DNA of 64,000 nucleotides from Nageia nagi (lineage: Eukaryota > Pinophyta): assembly GCA_050084985.1 (NCBI GenBank), contig JBITNC010000001.1, forward strand, positions 110,918,001 to 110,982,000, written 5' to 3'. This document shows, piece after piece, positions 50,236 to 61,850 of the stretch. The notes below the pieces were generated by a model that worked only from the letters and a program-made list of their open reading frames with translations, was not told where the DNA came from and ran no database searches. The translations under genes were made by a program, and so were the position numbers. Positions within the stretch are counted from its first letter, which is position 1, and the number at the start of each line of letters is the position of its first letter.

Positions 50236-51082
50236 TGTTGTAGTGAAAATAGAGCTAGAATGTAGAATAACATGAAATATAATTATTCTTAAATTTTCAC
50301 TGAACTTCAAAGTATGTAAAATAGGTAGAAATGTTGTAATTATAAAGTGATATTGATTTTTAGCTCAAACTACAATTTGCCCTTGGAAGGGACTTTTACA
50401 AATGCCATTTGCCAAAATGAGGGTATTAGATCTTCATTGTTTTTGATTTGCTTGCTTCTCTCCTTGATATGGACAACCTGTAAATCCTACACACATGCAA
50501 AAGACAATAACATCAAAGCATCTATGTATGACATGTATTAAATTGAAACTAGCATAAAATAATAAAAGGTATGAGCTCACAAGATTTTGGTAGCATTACC
50601 CTACTTCAAAAATGGGTCAAGATCGGGTTCCTATTGCTTTGTATTGGCTTGTATTTATAGATTTTGGGTGAGATGTTCCAAGGCTAGTAAGGGGAAGTGA
50701 AAAGCCATTGTAGGTCATAACTGACCCCCTCTATCCACATCATCTTGGAAGAATGAAATGTTTTAACTTTCTCTCACTATTTTGGTTTCTTGTTTAGTTG
50801 TTACAGAGTCGTCGACGATTACTAGGCAGACACTGATGATCATCTCAAAATGCTGATGATTGTTTTGGGTCATTGGCAACTAGTTTTCAATTTTGTAACA
50901 ATATTAAAATGATCGCGAAATAGCTAATTTTACCTAAAAGAGTCATGTGACCACTCATTTTGCATGTACTCAATGAGAGCTATCTAATAATATGTTTTTT
51001 AGACCTATTTTATATTGTCTCAAAGAGTTATGATTATTTCAATATTTACTAGTTAAAAAAGGGACATTTTTAGGTGTCTACA
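50236..51082 (-). repeat. G2 5' LTR (847 bp)
   Basis: Plus strand TGTTGTAGTGAAAATAGAGC to TTAGGTGTCTACA, exactly as long as the 3' LTR. Confidence 0.96.
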
Positions 51083-51087
51083 CTATG
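51083..51087. other. Right copy of the G2 target-site duplication (CTATG)
   Basis: Matches 33222-33226. Beyond it the F LTR continues ATACAAGTTTACAT, as at about 59793-59806. Confidence 0.95.
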
Positions 51088-51267
51088 ATACAAGTTTACA
51101 TGAATTTGATCTTTTTGAGACCTTGTACATACCACAAGGGTACACTAAACATATGACATCTCTTTATTATGACTTGGGATATTATTTCACCCCTATTTAC
51201 ATAATACATCATTGAATCTCTAAAATAAATTATTTAATAAACAATAATTCATTTTCAAGCATCTACA
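51083..51267 (-). repeat. Element F 3' LTR, right part
   Basis: It continues the LTR split by G2 and ends AAGCATCTACA at 51267, next to a PPT. Confidence 0.85.
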
Positions 51268-51283
51268 TTTGCCCCTCTTTGGA
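51268..51283 (-). other. Element F polypurine tract
   Basis: The minus strand reads CCAAAGAGGGGCAAA directly before the LTR start TGTAGATGCTTG. It shares AGGGGCAAA with the G2 PPT. Confidence 0.85.
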
Positions 51284-51824
51284 AGTGTTATTGAAGAAAT
51301 AAAATTACATTTCCAAAGAATATTTTTAGAAGAAAAAATTTTGAGAACTTTGAACTATTTGTAGTACTATCCCTTATTGTTAATGATGATGATGAGGTTC
51401 TCTTATTGCCCTCTTTTGACTTGGATGCCACAAGAAATGTCCTTGAATGGTGCAACCAAGGCAAAATCTAATGAAGAGTCTCTCTCCAAGAATGATGTTG
51501 TATAGATGATAGAGATGACTATGTTATTAGGTAGCTATTTGATCCAATATCCAATGTTGGAAATGGAATATGTTTATTGTCCTCTTGTACCATTTCAATC
51601 ATGAATCTATTCATTATATCATTTTTGATACTCAAGAACCATTCACACTTACACCCATGCCTTGAAAACAAGAGGATATACTTTGATTGAACTAAAATGG
51701 TGATGAAATGGATGTCACTAATGGCTTAGGGAACAATATGCATGCTACTGATAGCATGTAATTATTTGTATTTTCTTTTGTTCTTCAAGATGTAGAAACT
51801 TGTAGTAAAATGTCTATCATAAAA

Positions 51825-52375
51825 ATATGGTGGATGCATAGTGTGTTGTGTTTTCCATTGATAATGAATCAATGTTAGCAATCTACTAATGGTTACATCA
51901 TCAATTTATCTTTTGAGTGAGTGAACTCTCACTAGCTATATCATTGGCCATTGGTAATCATACATTTTATGTCTATGATCTAAATATATTATGCTTTAGA
52001 TTGGTTCAAACAAAAAACCATATGAATATATACTAAGTTGCATCATCCATTGATGATGAGTCAATATCAACAACTTGCTCATAACTATATCATTGGTTTA
52101 TCTTATAAGTGAATGAACTCTCACTATCCATGTCATTGGCCATCGATGATCATATATTTTATATCTATGATCCAAAGACATTATGCTTTGTATTAGTTCA
52201 AAGAAAAACTCCTATGGATACATAGTAAGTTGTGTCATCCATTAATAATAAGTTAATGTTAACAACTTGCTAATGGTTGTATCATCGATTCATCTTCTAA
52301 GTGAATGAACTCTCACTATCCATGTCATTGGCCATCAATGATCATAATTTTTATGTCTATGATCTAAATATTATT
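51825..52375. repeat. 192-bp tandem repeat, nearly three copies, in the 3' region of F
   Basis: TGAACTCTCACTA recurs at 51922, 52114 and 52306, a constant 192-bp period. Each unit also contains TCATTGGCCATYGRTRATCAT. The array ends within the third unit. Confidence 0.92.
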
Positions 52376-52679
52376 GTTTTTGGCATCATGAAAACTATCC
52401 TCTACACTACTAATGATGTAGGATTCTTTGAATTTTGGGAAAATAAAATTATTTTGCCTTCTATTGGTCATTATCTACTTATTCATCATACTTGTAGTTG
52501 AATATGAATTTACCCCTAGTTGATGATAAAAAAAGGGGGTAAGGGCCACCATCTTGTCACATGCATGAAGTGTGCAACATCCCAAATCCATCATGTCATC
52601 ATTCAACACATGAAGGAGAATAGAGTTGTTCAAAGCTTTGAGAAATGAAGCACAGAATGTAGAGTTTTTTTTTTCATAA

Positions 52680-52682
<3 letters not shown>

Positions 52683-52735
<53 letters not shown>
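52683..52735. repeat. (TG)n microsatellite
   Basis: An uninterrupted TG run of about 53 bp. Confidence 0.98.
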
Positions 52736-52738
<3 letters not shown>

Positions 52739-52879
52739 CATAATCTCTTTTTTTGTGTACACCATTGGTGGCTTGCTTGTAGTGCATGCTACTAGCTCCA
52801 TGGGAGGTTTTTATTTTTCCAAAAAATAAAAGTTTGCATGACCTTGCTCATGAATTTTATTATTTATGGGAAATTATGC

Positions 52880-54060
52880 TATCATTTTGAAGCATAGAAA
52901 CATTTAATATGTATGGCATTGAATATCTTTGGTTCTCCTTTTCCATCCATATATGATAGTCTATATGCACCTAATCCTATTACACAATTACAACATATGT
53001 GCCCAACTAATTGGGCTCAAACTTGCCTTTTATTTCCTCATTTGCTACTATTTTGTTAATATTTTCCTTCAACATTAGATCTCCTACCTTCAATTTCTTT
53101 GCTTTGATTATCTTCCCAAATGCTCTCTTAATTTTTGCATGGTATTCTTTTTATGTTTAATAGCTTACATTCTCTTCTCATCTAATGATTCCAACTATTG
53201 CAATCTTTCATTTTCTTGCATATTCATTAGATATGTCACCTTATAAGGAAATTCTAAGGGAGGGGATTTCTAGTTCATGTGGAATAATGGCCACATCTCC
53301 ATATACTAATGAGAATGGTGTTGCCCCAGTGGCTATATAGATACTTTTTCTATATGCCCATAATGCATATGGTAATTGCTCATGCCAATATTTCTTATAT
53401 TTATCCCATGTTTTGGTACATATGCTTTTGATTTTCTTTTTTGTGGATTTATCTTGACCATTACCTTAAGGGTAATAGATAGAAGAAAAGGTTTGTACAA
53501 TATGAAATTTCTTTTAGAATGCCTTCATATCTTTACCTTTGAAATTTAGGATATTGTCCATTATCAACCTTTGTGGTATACCAAACCTTATGATGATATT
53601 TTTAATGAGGAATGAAATTATTTTAATTTGAGCGACTGATTTCATTGGGATAGCTTCCACCCACTTGGTGGTGAATTCTATAGTTGTAATGACAAATTTG
53701 TGTCCTTCCCTAGAATGAGGATTAATCATACCAATCAAATCTATTCCCCAAGTAGCAAATGGCCATGGAGAAATAATAGAATGTAATTCTTGGGTAGATT
53801 ATTTTTCTAAATTTGCATGTTTTTGGCATTGCAAATAAGTTTTTACATGAGCCTTACAATCCTTTTCCATAGTGGTCCAATAGTATCCTATCTTCAAAAT
53901 TTTGGTATGTAGTGCTTTTGCATGGAAGTGAGCACCATATAAACCATCATGAGCTTGTTCTAATGTAGTATCTATATCATCTTATGTTAAACATCTCAAC
54001 AATGCACCATCTAATGACCTCCTATATAGAACTTCTCCAATGATCACATATCTTATTGCA
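52880..54060 (-). pseudogene. Element F integrase
   Basis: The core shows HKFVITTIEFTTKWVEAIPM and FGIPQRLIMDNILNFKGK (53514-53738), with the second Asp in MDN. FSSIYYP-like and GNGQDK-like segments lie near 53450-53500, where the catalytic Glu cannot be confirmed. The C-terminal tail reads GAYRLSYMDGKGEPKIFNAI and ends KCFYAS near 52885. The zinc module is near 53850-53960. Confidence 0.8.
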
Positions 54061-54099
54061 CTTCTTTCCAATCTCACTCTTTAATTTTATCAAACTTGT

Positions 54100-55300
54100 T
54101 AGGAATTATTTGAGTTTTCTAATAATCATATATATGAAGATACTAATTATAAAAATCATTTTCTTATATAATAAGACAAGCTTTAATCTTAGCCATATGA
54201 TCTATATATGAAGGAGATCTTAACTTATATATTGTAAGGATGGTTTTTTTTATCTTGATTTCAATTGCCACTAGTGTGGCTACACTTGCCATTGCATCTA
54301 TGTACCTATTATTAGTTCTTGGAATATTTTGAATAGTATATCTATCAAATTGATCTAATAAATCAATCACTACAAGTCTATAGGATTTAAATTTTTCATC
54401 CTTAATGTCAAAGAAATCTTATACTTGATTGAGCACAAGTTGGGAATCCTTGTATATTTCTATATTCTTAATTTTTATAACTACAACAACTTTTAACCCT
54501 AAAATCAATGCCTTATATTTAGCCATATTATTTGTACAATCAAAAGGAAGTTTGTTGGCCATACAGATTACCTGATTTGTAGGAGACACCAAAAGAATAC
54601 TTGCTCCTACTCAGTGAGCACATTTTGAACCATCAAAATATAGGGTCTAGATAATAGGATCCTCCTCCATGAGACATATGTACTCATCAGTGATTGAGAT
54701 CTCATCAAAATCACATCATTGATGTCCTTCTAGTAGGTCTTCACACTATGAGCAATGTGGTTCTTCCTAAAAAATATCTATAAATTCTTTATGGATGAAT
54801 GTCTCTCCATCTTGATGGAAATTAGCTATCAAATCTATAATTTCTTAACCTTTTACTACTTTTTATTTTACAATATTTATATCAAACTCCTATAACAACA
54901 TTAGCCATTTTGCAAGTCTACCTAATAGATGTTGTTTAGCCATAGGATATTTTAATGGGTTAACAAGACTAACAACAAATGTAGTGCAATACAATAGATA
55001 ATGCCTTAATTTTTTAGTAGTGAAAATAATACCATAGCAAATCTTTTCCATAGGGTTTTATCTAGTCTCATAATCAATCAATGTTTTACTAAGATAATAG
55101 ATGGCTATTTCCTTATTTTTTGTATCTTTTTGACAAAGCATTGTTCCTAGTGAATATAATGTGGTTGAGATATATAAGTAAGTAGGTTTTGAAAAATTCA
55201 TAGGTACTAGGATAGGATGATTAAGTAAATATTTTTTGATATTCTCAAATGCTTTTTGATAATTTTCATCCCATACAAATTTGACATCCTTTTTGAGCAA
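54100..55300 (-). pseudogene. Element F RNase H plus second RNase H
   Basis: The first RNase H is partly open at 55058-55300 (YLYISTTLYSLGTMLCQKD, YYLSKTLIDYETR). The second is read at 54164-54680 with NNRYIDAMASVATL as its last motif and a FDGSKCAH-like start near 54630. The same order as in G1 and G2 puts F in the Tat lineage. Confidence 0.8.
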
Positions 55301-56250
55301 ATGAGTGAATGGCCAACATTTATCTCCAAGTTGGGAAATGAACCTTATAACTAAATTTATTTTACTTTAGAGGCTCTTTAATTGTTTTAAACTTCTAGGT
55401 GTAGGCATACTAATAATGGATTTAACTTTTTTAGGGTCTACTTCTATTCCTCTATTAGACACCATGAATCCTATAGTTTACCAAAAGTAACTCCAAATGC
55501 ACACTTTTGAGTTTTAAGTTTTCATTTATACCTTTTCAAAATGGTAAACACCTCATCAATAACTTGTATATGATCCTTTCATTCCTTAATTTTGACTAAA
55601 ATATCCTCAACATATACCTCCATAGTTTTGTGAATGTGCTCATGAATCATTGTGATCATTGCCCTTTAATATGTAGTTCCTGCATTTTTAAATCCAAAGA
55701 AAATAAGTGTCTAACAAAAATTACCCCAAGGGGTAGTAAAAGCTATTTTATGTTGATTAGAAAGGTTAGTAAAAATTTGGTTATATCCAAAAATCCATCC
55801 ATTAATGATAATGTATCATGACCAGCTATACTATCAATAATCATATCAATATTTGGTAATGGAAAATCATCTTTTGAAAAAGCATTATTAATATGTCAAA
55901 AATGTGTACATACTTGTATTTCACTAGTTGGTTTTGGAAATAAGAACAACATTAGCCATGTAATCAAAATATTTAATAGGCCTAATGAACCTAGCATTCA
56001 AATATTTATCTATCTCCTTTTTTGCTAATAGGGCCTTACAAGGGTGCATGTTCCTAGGTCTTTGTTTAACTAGCTTAGCACCCACTTTTAATGGTATATT
56101 ATGCATAATAAATGAGGGTTATACCCCTAGCATATCATCATAATACCAAAAAAAAAAATTAGAATGCTCAATAAACTTATTTTTGTACCTTTCTTTCTAT
56201 GAAAGAGGTAAAGCTACTCCAATTTGTAGCAATCTCTCATCATCTAAAGT
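55301..56250 (-). pseudogene. Element F reverse transcriptase
   Basis: The palm entry AKLVKQRPRNMHPCKALLAK and the FIRPIKYFDYMANVVLISK finger region are open (55924-56106). DHDTLSLMDGF-like, FCQTLIFFGFKNAGTTY-like and a VEDILVKIK-like segment follow through stops, the last where YVDD would be expected. Many changes; the active site is probably lost. Confidence 0.75.
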
Positions 56251-56304
56251 GCTAATATTGATGTGTCTCAACTCCTCTTATGGAAATGTAAGATCTTATT
56301 TTTG

Positions 56305-56573
56305 TGTTATGAACCGTTACACCAAAAGGTCGACCTGTTAGTGAATCCACACACCCAGGATCTTAACATTCCACCACGCTCCGCATCCGACGTCCTCGGC
56401 GGCTCTCACTTGTGGCGGCTCTCACTCTAGTCTTCTCTAGGTAGCCCTTTCCACAGTAGCCCTTTCCGGGGATTCGAACTTGGGACGTATGGCCTGCTCT
56501 GATACCAAATGTTATGAACCGTTACACCAAAAGGTCGACCTGTTAGTGAATCCACACACCCAGGATCTTAACA
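56305..56573 (-). mobile_element. 269-bp miniature LTR retrotransposon (TRIM/SMART-like), with 5-bp duplication TTTTG
   Basis: Identical 64-bp terminal direct repeats at 56305-56368 and 56510-56573 begin TGTTATGAACC and end TCTTAACA. TTTTG flanks both sides (56300-56304 and 56574-56578). On the minus strand TGGTATCAGAGC at 56496-56507, two bases inside the LTR, is the initiator-Met tRNA primer site. A purine-rich stretch GAGCGTGGTGGAA precedes the other LTR. There is no coding capacity, so it must be moved in trans. It is markedly GC-richer than its surroundings, and the identical repeats suggest a recent insertion, with only 64 bp as clock. It sits inside element F, between protease and RT. 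Confidence 0.95.
56496..56507 (-). other. tRNA-iMet primer binding site of the miniature element
   Basis: The minus strand reads TGGTATCAGAGC. A second tRNA-like word, AAGTTCGAATCCCC (minus strand, 56468-56481), resembles a polymerase III B box. Confidence 0.9.
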
Positions 56574-57300
56574 TTTTGCAACAATGAAGGTAATTCTTCT
56601 ATACTTGGTACTTCATTCTTAGCTGTATCTAATGGTTGGACCTACAACACTTCATGAAAATTGATCTCTTGACCAAAATAAGCATATTCATTAAGTATAT
56701 AAGTTGTTTTACGTTTGTCATTAGATTTGGGCAATTCTAAGTATACCCCCAAGTATTCAAGGAGATCATCATTAGTACTAAAACAATCAAATTCAAGAGA
56801 TAAAGAATCATCAATTCAAGTATCCACATCAATATCATCCAATAATTCTATTAAATTACATTCTTTAACAAACTTAATGGGACCCTATTTATATTTTATT
56901 TTTCCATCATTACCCAAGCTTGTTGTGGTCATTTGATTTTTAGAATTATTAGAAAAAGTTGGCACTTCTTATTTAGATATTCCTAATCCTCTCCCTTTAT
57001 AATTGTAAGTTTAAACCATGTATTTATGAATAAAAGAAGAGGGAAAGATTTTACCCATTTTACCAGATGAAGGTATGGATATTGAAGAGGTATATTATGA
57101 CATATTAGCTTCAAAAGACCAAGGTTGATCATTGTTTTCATCATTTTCACATCATTAGAATGCTACTAGCAAGATAGCATGTCATTGGAAGCCTTGAATA
57201 GCTAGTATCTTGGGTTGTTCCAAGTCTTTAATGAATGAAAACAAGTCTATGTAATCAATTCTATAAGTTCCCATACTTGTCTTTGTGATATGTACTTGTG
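56574..57300. other. Element F pol linker
   Basis: Degenerate minus-strand sequence between protease and RT; no domain recognised. Confidence 0.4.
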
Positions 57301-57717
57301 TTTCATTATTTACATCCTATGTAGGGTATTCCAAGGGTTCTATCTCATATCATGGTAACATGGTAAACTCTTCTAGGTTAGCAACATTGCATACTGCATA
57401 TGACTTATGATCTCCCATGACTATATGCACTTCACCTTGGAATTCAAACTTTAATCTACCATGTAATGTGGAAGGGACTACATCTATGTCATGTATCCAA
57501 GGTCTCCCCAAAAGCATATTATATGATAATTTGGACTCTACAACCTAGAATTTTGATGGTATAGTCTTGATACCTATAGTAATCATAATTATTGCTATTT
57601 CTAAAAGTTTTTTTGATGAGCTATCATAAGCTCTAATCTTGAATGTAGCCTCTTTTAAAAGGGGAATGTCTAGACCTTTCTCTTGTGATTGCATCAGAAA
57701 ATTATTGGAACATACAT
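57300..57717 (-). pseudogene. Element F protease C-terminal part
   Basis: Readable as LLGRPWIHDIDVVPSTLHGR then LKFEFQGEVHIVMGDHKSY. This is the conserved segment after the active site, equivalent to LGHPWIREM in G1. The active site itself, near 57720, reads TINVCSNNFL and is not recognisable. Confidence 0.75.
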
Positions 57718-58449
57718 TTATAGTTGATTCATTTTTACCATTGTACTTTTAACTTCCCATCCATCAACCATAAGTTTCATAGACAAAGCAGAACATTCTT
57801 CTAACAATTCTTGATTAAGCTTTTCAAATTTGTAAAAATAAATAGCATCACATTCCTTAATGGTTCCAATTTTTTTAGAAAATATAGCAGCTAAAATATT
57901 AGTAGAGATGGTTTCATTATTAAATATAGCATATAGTATATCCCTATTAACTTGAGATATAGAAATGATATCATATAAACTAATTTTAGTAGGTGTGTTT
58001 TTCAATTGATAAAACATGTTATAAAACTTAGTATCATGTGGGATACTTACTTGTTCATTCATAATTTGATTTGGAACATTACATGGGCATCCTCTTCTTA
58101 GGTTAATGCAAACCTCTTTGTCCACTAAAACAATATTGATTATGGTTCCTTGGTTAGCAAGGCTTTCATCAATTTTGTATCTTTCTTTTTCCACAAGCTC
58201 CAATATTATTGCTTCTAATGTCTTGCAAAAATTTGTAGCATGCCCTTTTATTTGATGGTTGGTACAATAGGCATCAAACCATCCGATGGAAGTATTATCA
58301 TCTTGAGAAGAGCACTCAAGGGGATGTAAAATTTCTCTCTTCATTATATCCCTCAAAATAATTGATGGTTGTACTATAAATGTATTTGAGTTCTCTTTTG
58401 TAGTTTGAGATCTTTGCATCTTTGGGGGAGAACTAGGTCTATCTACCAT
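57718..58449 (-). pseudogene. Element F nucleocapsid and protease N-terminal region
   Basis: An open 243-residue piece. The zinc knuckle is DAYCTNHQIKGHATNFCKTL, followed by EAIILELVEKERY. Further on, TKISLYDIISISQVNRDILY matches the start of the G1 protease ORF (MTLYELLQQSKIYREAM). The longest open piece left in F. Confidence 0.8.
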
Positions 58450-59250
58450 ATGTATTGGCTTTTCATCTCTCTTTGCATATGTTTTCTAGTATCTTTCACA
58501 AAGGGGTTAGGTGCATAATTGAGCTCACCTAATGCTAATAATGCTTTCTCTTTCTACAATAATTATTGTACTAATACTCCAAAAGTAATATCTTTAGCAC
58601 TAGGAGCATGTAAATTAAAAATATAGACATTAGATTCATGAAAAATAGCATAAATTTCATGTTCATCTAATTTACTTTGAATAGACTACCATATCTTTTT
58701 GAAGTGTGGAACATACTTCTCTAGGGTTTCATTTCCTCTTTTTTGAATTGCACATAGCTTAGATACATTACTTTGCTCCTTGATGTTGTGCTTGTATTGA
58801 CCCATGAATTCTTTGACTAAGGTCTTAAATGAATCAATTGAGTTTCCTAGAAAAGCATAAAATCATTAACTAGCATCCCCTTTCAAAATCCTTGGGAATA
58901 ATTTTACCATCAATCTCTCCTCTGATCCTAGCTTCAATAGCCATTCCTCCTAAAAGCTAATGAGATGTTGTTTAGGATCTTGTTTTCCACTAAACATCTC
59001 AAACTTGGGGGTCTTTTGCTCGGGTGGTAGGGGAAAGTTATAGATCTCATTCATCAAGGGTGAAGTGAATATGCCATCATATTCATCTTGATTTTATGGT
59101 TATGAGGGGATAAGAGGTGAAAATTGAATGGTAGGAGAAGATGTGGAGCTTCCTATATCATCCAATGTATTAATTACCTTCTACATCTAAAGCATATTTT
59201 TGTTCATTTCTTACATCAAGCTAATGACTTCTAGATTCATTTCTATGCCA
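58450..59250 (-). pseudogene. Element F gag, capsid part
   Basis: Read through stops: FEMFSGKQDPKQHLISF, WLLKLGSEERLMVKLFPRIL, WFYAFLGNSIDSFKTLVKEF and RGNETLEKYVPHFKKIW. These are standard gag capsid motifs (D-P-x-x-HL, W-Y-x-L, F). The start codon is not certain; the N-terminal coiled coil of G1/G2 gag is absent or lost. Confidence 0.75.
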
Positions 59251-59351
59251 CTATCATCTTAGTAATGTATGATGCTAGTGGCATAAACTTGTAATAGAAA
59301 ACTTGCAAAATCTTTTAGTATGGAAAGGTAAATCAAAAAGGTTCACTAAAA

Positions 59352-59806
59352 TGTAGTCTCAAAATAATGCATAAATTTTTTATGAGGATTAATTACTACA
59401 CTATTGGTCTACTTGTTTTTATTGATGTGTATATCTAAAATATGATAATAATGCATGATATAAAAATACTTATGTTTAATCATATTGCATATTCATTCCA
59501 TCAAGAGAATCATATATGAAAGATAAGCATATATTCATTTAATTGCATGTCATTGGCATCCTATATTTGCACCTCGTTGGTAGCTTAAGGTAAGCAATAT
59601 AATAGATGCAATAAAGAATATAGTAATGATAAAATAAAATAATCATCAAATAGAGAACATAAGAATGTAACTTATGAATAATATATGTGTGTAACAAAGT
59701 GATGTATCATGTTCTAGAATCTCTCTAGTGTCCTCCTCATATCTATTTTCCTGTAAAGTTTAATATCATCAATTTATGCCTTTATATATGATACAAGTTT
59801 ACATTA
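59352..59806 (-). repeat. Element F 5' LTR, truncated
   Basis: It aligns with 32812-33226 plus the first bases after 51083, up to ATACAAGTTTACAT. The remaining 170 bp expected from the other LTR are missing; Tnp2-like sequence begins immediately. Confidence 0.85.
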
Positions 59807-60900
59807 GTTCATCAATTCATGGTTCAAGGTAGACATCCATATTTTTTATGTAAATCCAGGAAGGCATGTTATAATTAAATATAAAAATAGGCCACATTGA
59901 ATATTAGATGATTGAATGGAATGTGGATTGACACCATCAATTGCTAAACCCAACTTGACACTCTTAATTTCATCTCAAAATTTATTAAGACACATATTTT
60001 ATATATATTTCATTCCTTTAGAATCTTCAAGAATGCATAATACACCATCTTCACTTCTACTTTTTGCATGCCAATCCATATACTATGCAAACAACTCACG
60101 CTTATACATTCTAATAAATCTATCAATAAGTGGAATATGGTGAAGAATCTTTTGAGAAACATTATTCCCTATAGTTCATGAATAGTATCTATTTGTACTA
60201 TACTTTGGATATACACTCAATTTCTTATATGGTCCTCTATATAATATGAAATCATTAATAAAAACATGGTATGAAACACATGATACCCCTATATCCTTAA
60301 AAATATTTGTACCTTTCTATATGAAGAAGGGATGACAAAGTCACTTGGAAGCAATTTTTCATTCAGTAACCTATAATACAAATAAAAAAATAAAATTATT
60401 ATGTAAATAATAAATAATTAAAAAATACCTTATAAATTTATAGAAATTGAAAAATTGTAAAATAAAAAAAATACATCAGATATCATTAACACTTGTATCT
60501 GACCATTCATTTTTGGCTTTTATATTCATGATATGTAGGAGCCCTTCAAAATTGAAAATACATGCTCCTTTATCTGAAAGTTTTTTGAAAGTAGTATGCA
60601 TGCTATCATTTTCAAAATTACATCATCTTACATCATCATGTATATGAGGATTATCAATCATGTCTATATCATCATTTTCATGTATATAGATTGATTGAAA
60701 TAAATCATGCATTACACTTTGTTGTGAATCATAAGCATTATATTATCTTTCATCATTTTCACTATCTCAATTCATGACTACATAAATACGAGCTATTAAA
60801 TTTGGGTTTTTCATAAATTCTACATATACATTCTTACTTAATATGTGCTTTAGTTTCTTTCTTTTTTATAATGAATATTTTTCAATGCAGTATTAGTGTA
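59807..60900 (-). pseudogene. CACTA (En/Spm) Tnp2 transposase relic
   Basis: Tnp2 is the cut-and-paste transposase of CACTA elements. Minus-strand motifs in N-to-C order: ARIYVVMN region (60780), KAKNEWSDTSVND (60490), LINDFILYRGPYKKLSVYPK (60230-60290), TNRYYS, ILHHIPLIDRFIRMYK, DWHAKSRSEDGVLCILEDSK (60010-60080), then VKLGLAIDGVNPHSIQSSNI and LITCLPGF (59850-59950). These follow the Tnp2 order NDC-LYR-Y, PLI-RL, WH...DG, and DGFNPF...LPP. Several stops. No CACTA terminal repeats found. Confidence 0.85.
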
Positions 60901-61850
60901 TAAGATATTGTGCTTGACTCATCTTATGTATTTCCTACAATATGATGTGCCTATGAAATTAGTTATTACAAATAATTATTATAATTAAAAAAATACAAAA
61001 TTTTGATGTAATATATAAACAAGTTATAACAAGTGTATGATAAATAATTATTATCATAATACATCAATAAATTATATTTCTATTCATATATCATAATGCT
61101 AAGGAAAAATCAATGCATGTTCATTACATCATTATTTGCAATATTCAATAAGTATTTGTTAATAACTTACATGAGTTTAAGTAAAACTTTAACAAGTAAC
61201 ATTATTATCAAACTATAATAAGTAACATGATTTAAAGTGAAAATTTAACAAAAATTCCAATAGTTAGGTTCTTCAACAAGAAACCTCACTTAAGGTTCTT
61301 CAACAAACTAGTAAGTAACATAGAGTATAGTCATAATTATATGCCTACTACAATATTATTCAATTTCTACTTCAATATCCCTTTTCTTTATGCTTTTATC
61401 CTAATTTAATAAATACATTTGGATCTCCTAAATCCATATATCTCTTACATGCTAGAATATATTTATTGATATTATAGTATACCAAGATCTTATCACTAGG
61501 GGAAGGAGTTAGAATAGGATCCACACCTACAAACATTACAAGATAAATGTATAAAAGTTACAATATGGTTAATGATTCAATGATATATTTATTCTCTTAA
61601 GATGATATATTTATTCTCTAAGGATGAATATTCAATGTTTTTTCATCTTCATCATTTAATGATGGAATATATGTCCTCCTCTCACAAATTAATGGTGACA
61701 TAGGATAATCATTAGATGAAAAGTTATTCCTTATAATCCTCAACATATTTATCATCAATTCAATGATAATATTAATAATAATATAACTTAAATGATTCAA
61801 CATTAAGTAATAAAATTAGAATAATGATTTAGGATTAAATATTTATCGTT
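60901..61850. other. Unassigned AT-rich interval
   Basis: No gene or repeat recognised on either strand. Confidence 0.4.

Larger units (their letters stand above)
33227..51082 (-). mobile_element. Element G2: structurally complete 17.9-kb Tat-lineage retrotransposon with two extra genes
   Basis: Two 847-bp LTRs (33227-34073 and 50236-51082), PBS (50213-50232), PPT (34074-34088) and a perfect CTATG duplication define it exactly. Element order 5' to 3' on the minus strand: leader, gag (48319 to about 45510), protease, RT, RNase H, second RNase H, integrase (ends 40377), an unknown sense ORF (39107-40269), a non-coding zone with a 191-bp tandem duplication, and a PMD gene on the opposite strand (34774-37148). 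It inserted into the 3' LTR of element F. By-eye comparison gives about 50 LTR differences in 847 bp, nearly all transitions. Coding frames are broken, so it is not autonomous now. Confidence 0.96.
32812..59806 (-). mobile_element. Element F: old Tat-type Ty3/gypsy element, host of the G2 insertion
   Basis: Its 3' LTR begins at 32812 and resumes after G2 at 51083, ending at 51267 beside a PPT (51268-51283). Internal sequence 51284-59351 contains, on the minus strand, a non-coding tail, integrase, second RNase H, RNase H, RT, protease and gag. The 5' LTR begins at 59352 and is cut at about 59806. Without G2 and the miniature element the remaining length is about 8.9 kb. Extensive decay. No clear PBS is visible next to 59352. 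Confidence 0.82.

Noticed and set aside
52475-52801. Minus-strand frame of 108 codons with a His-Thr repeat
   Set aside because: The repeat is the (TG)n microsatellite read as codons; there is no homology and no support for a gene.
56468-56507. A possible tRNA gene in the miniature element
   Set aside because: Only the PBS and a B-box-like word are present; no acceptor stem, anticodon arm or full tRNA length.
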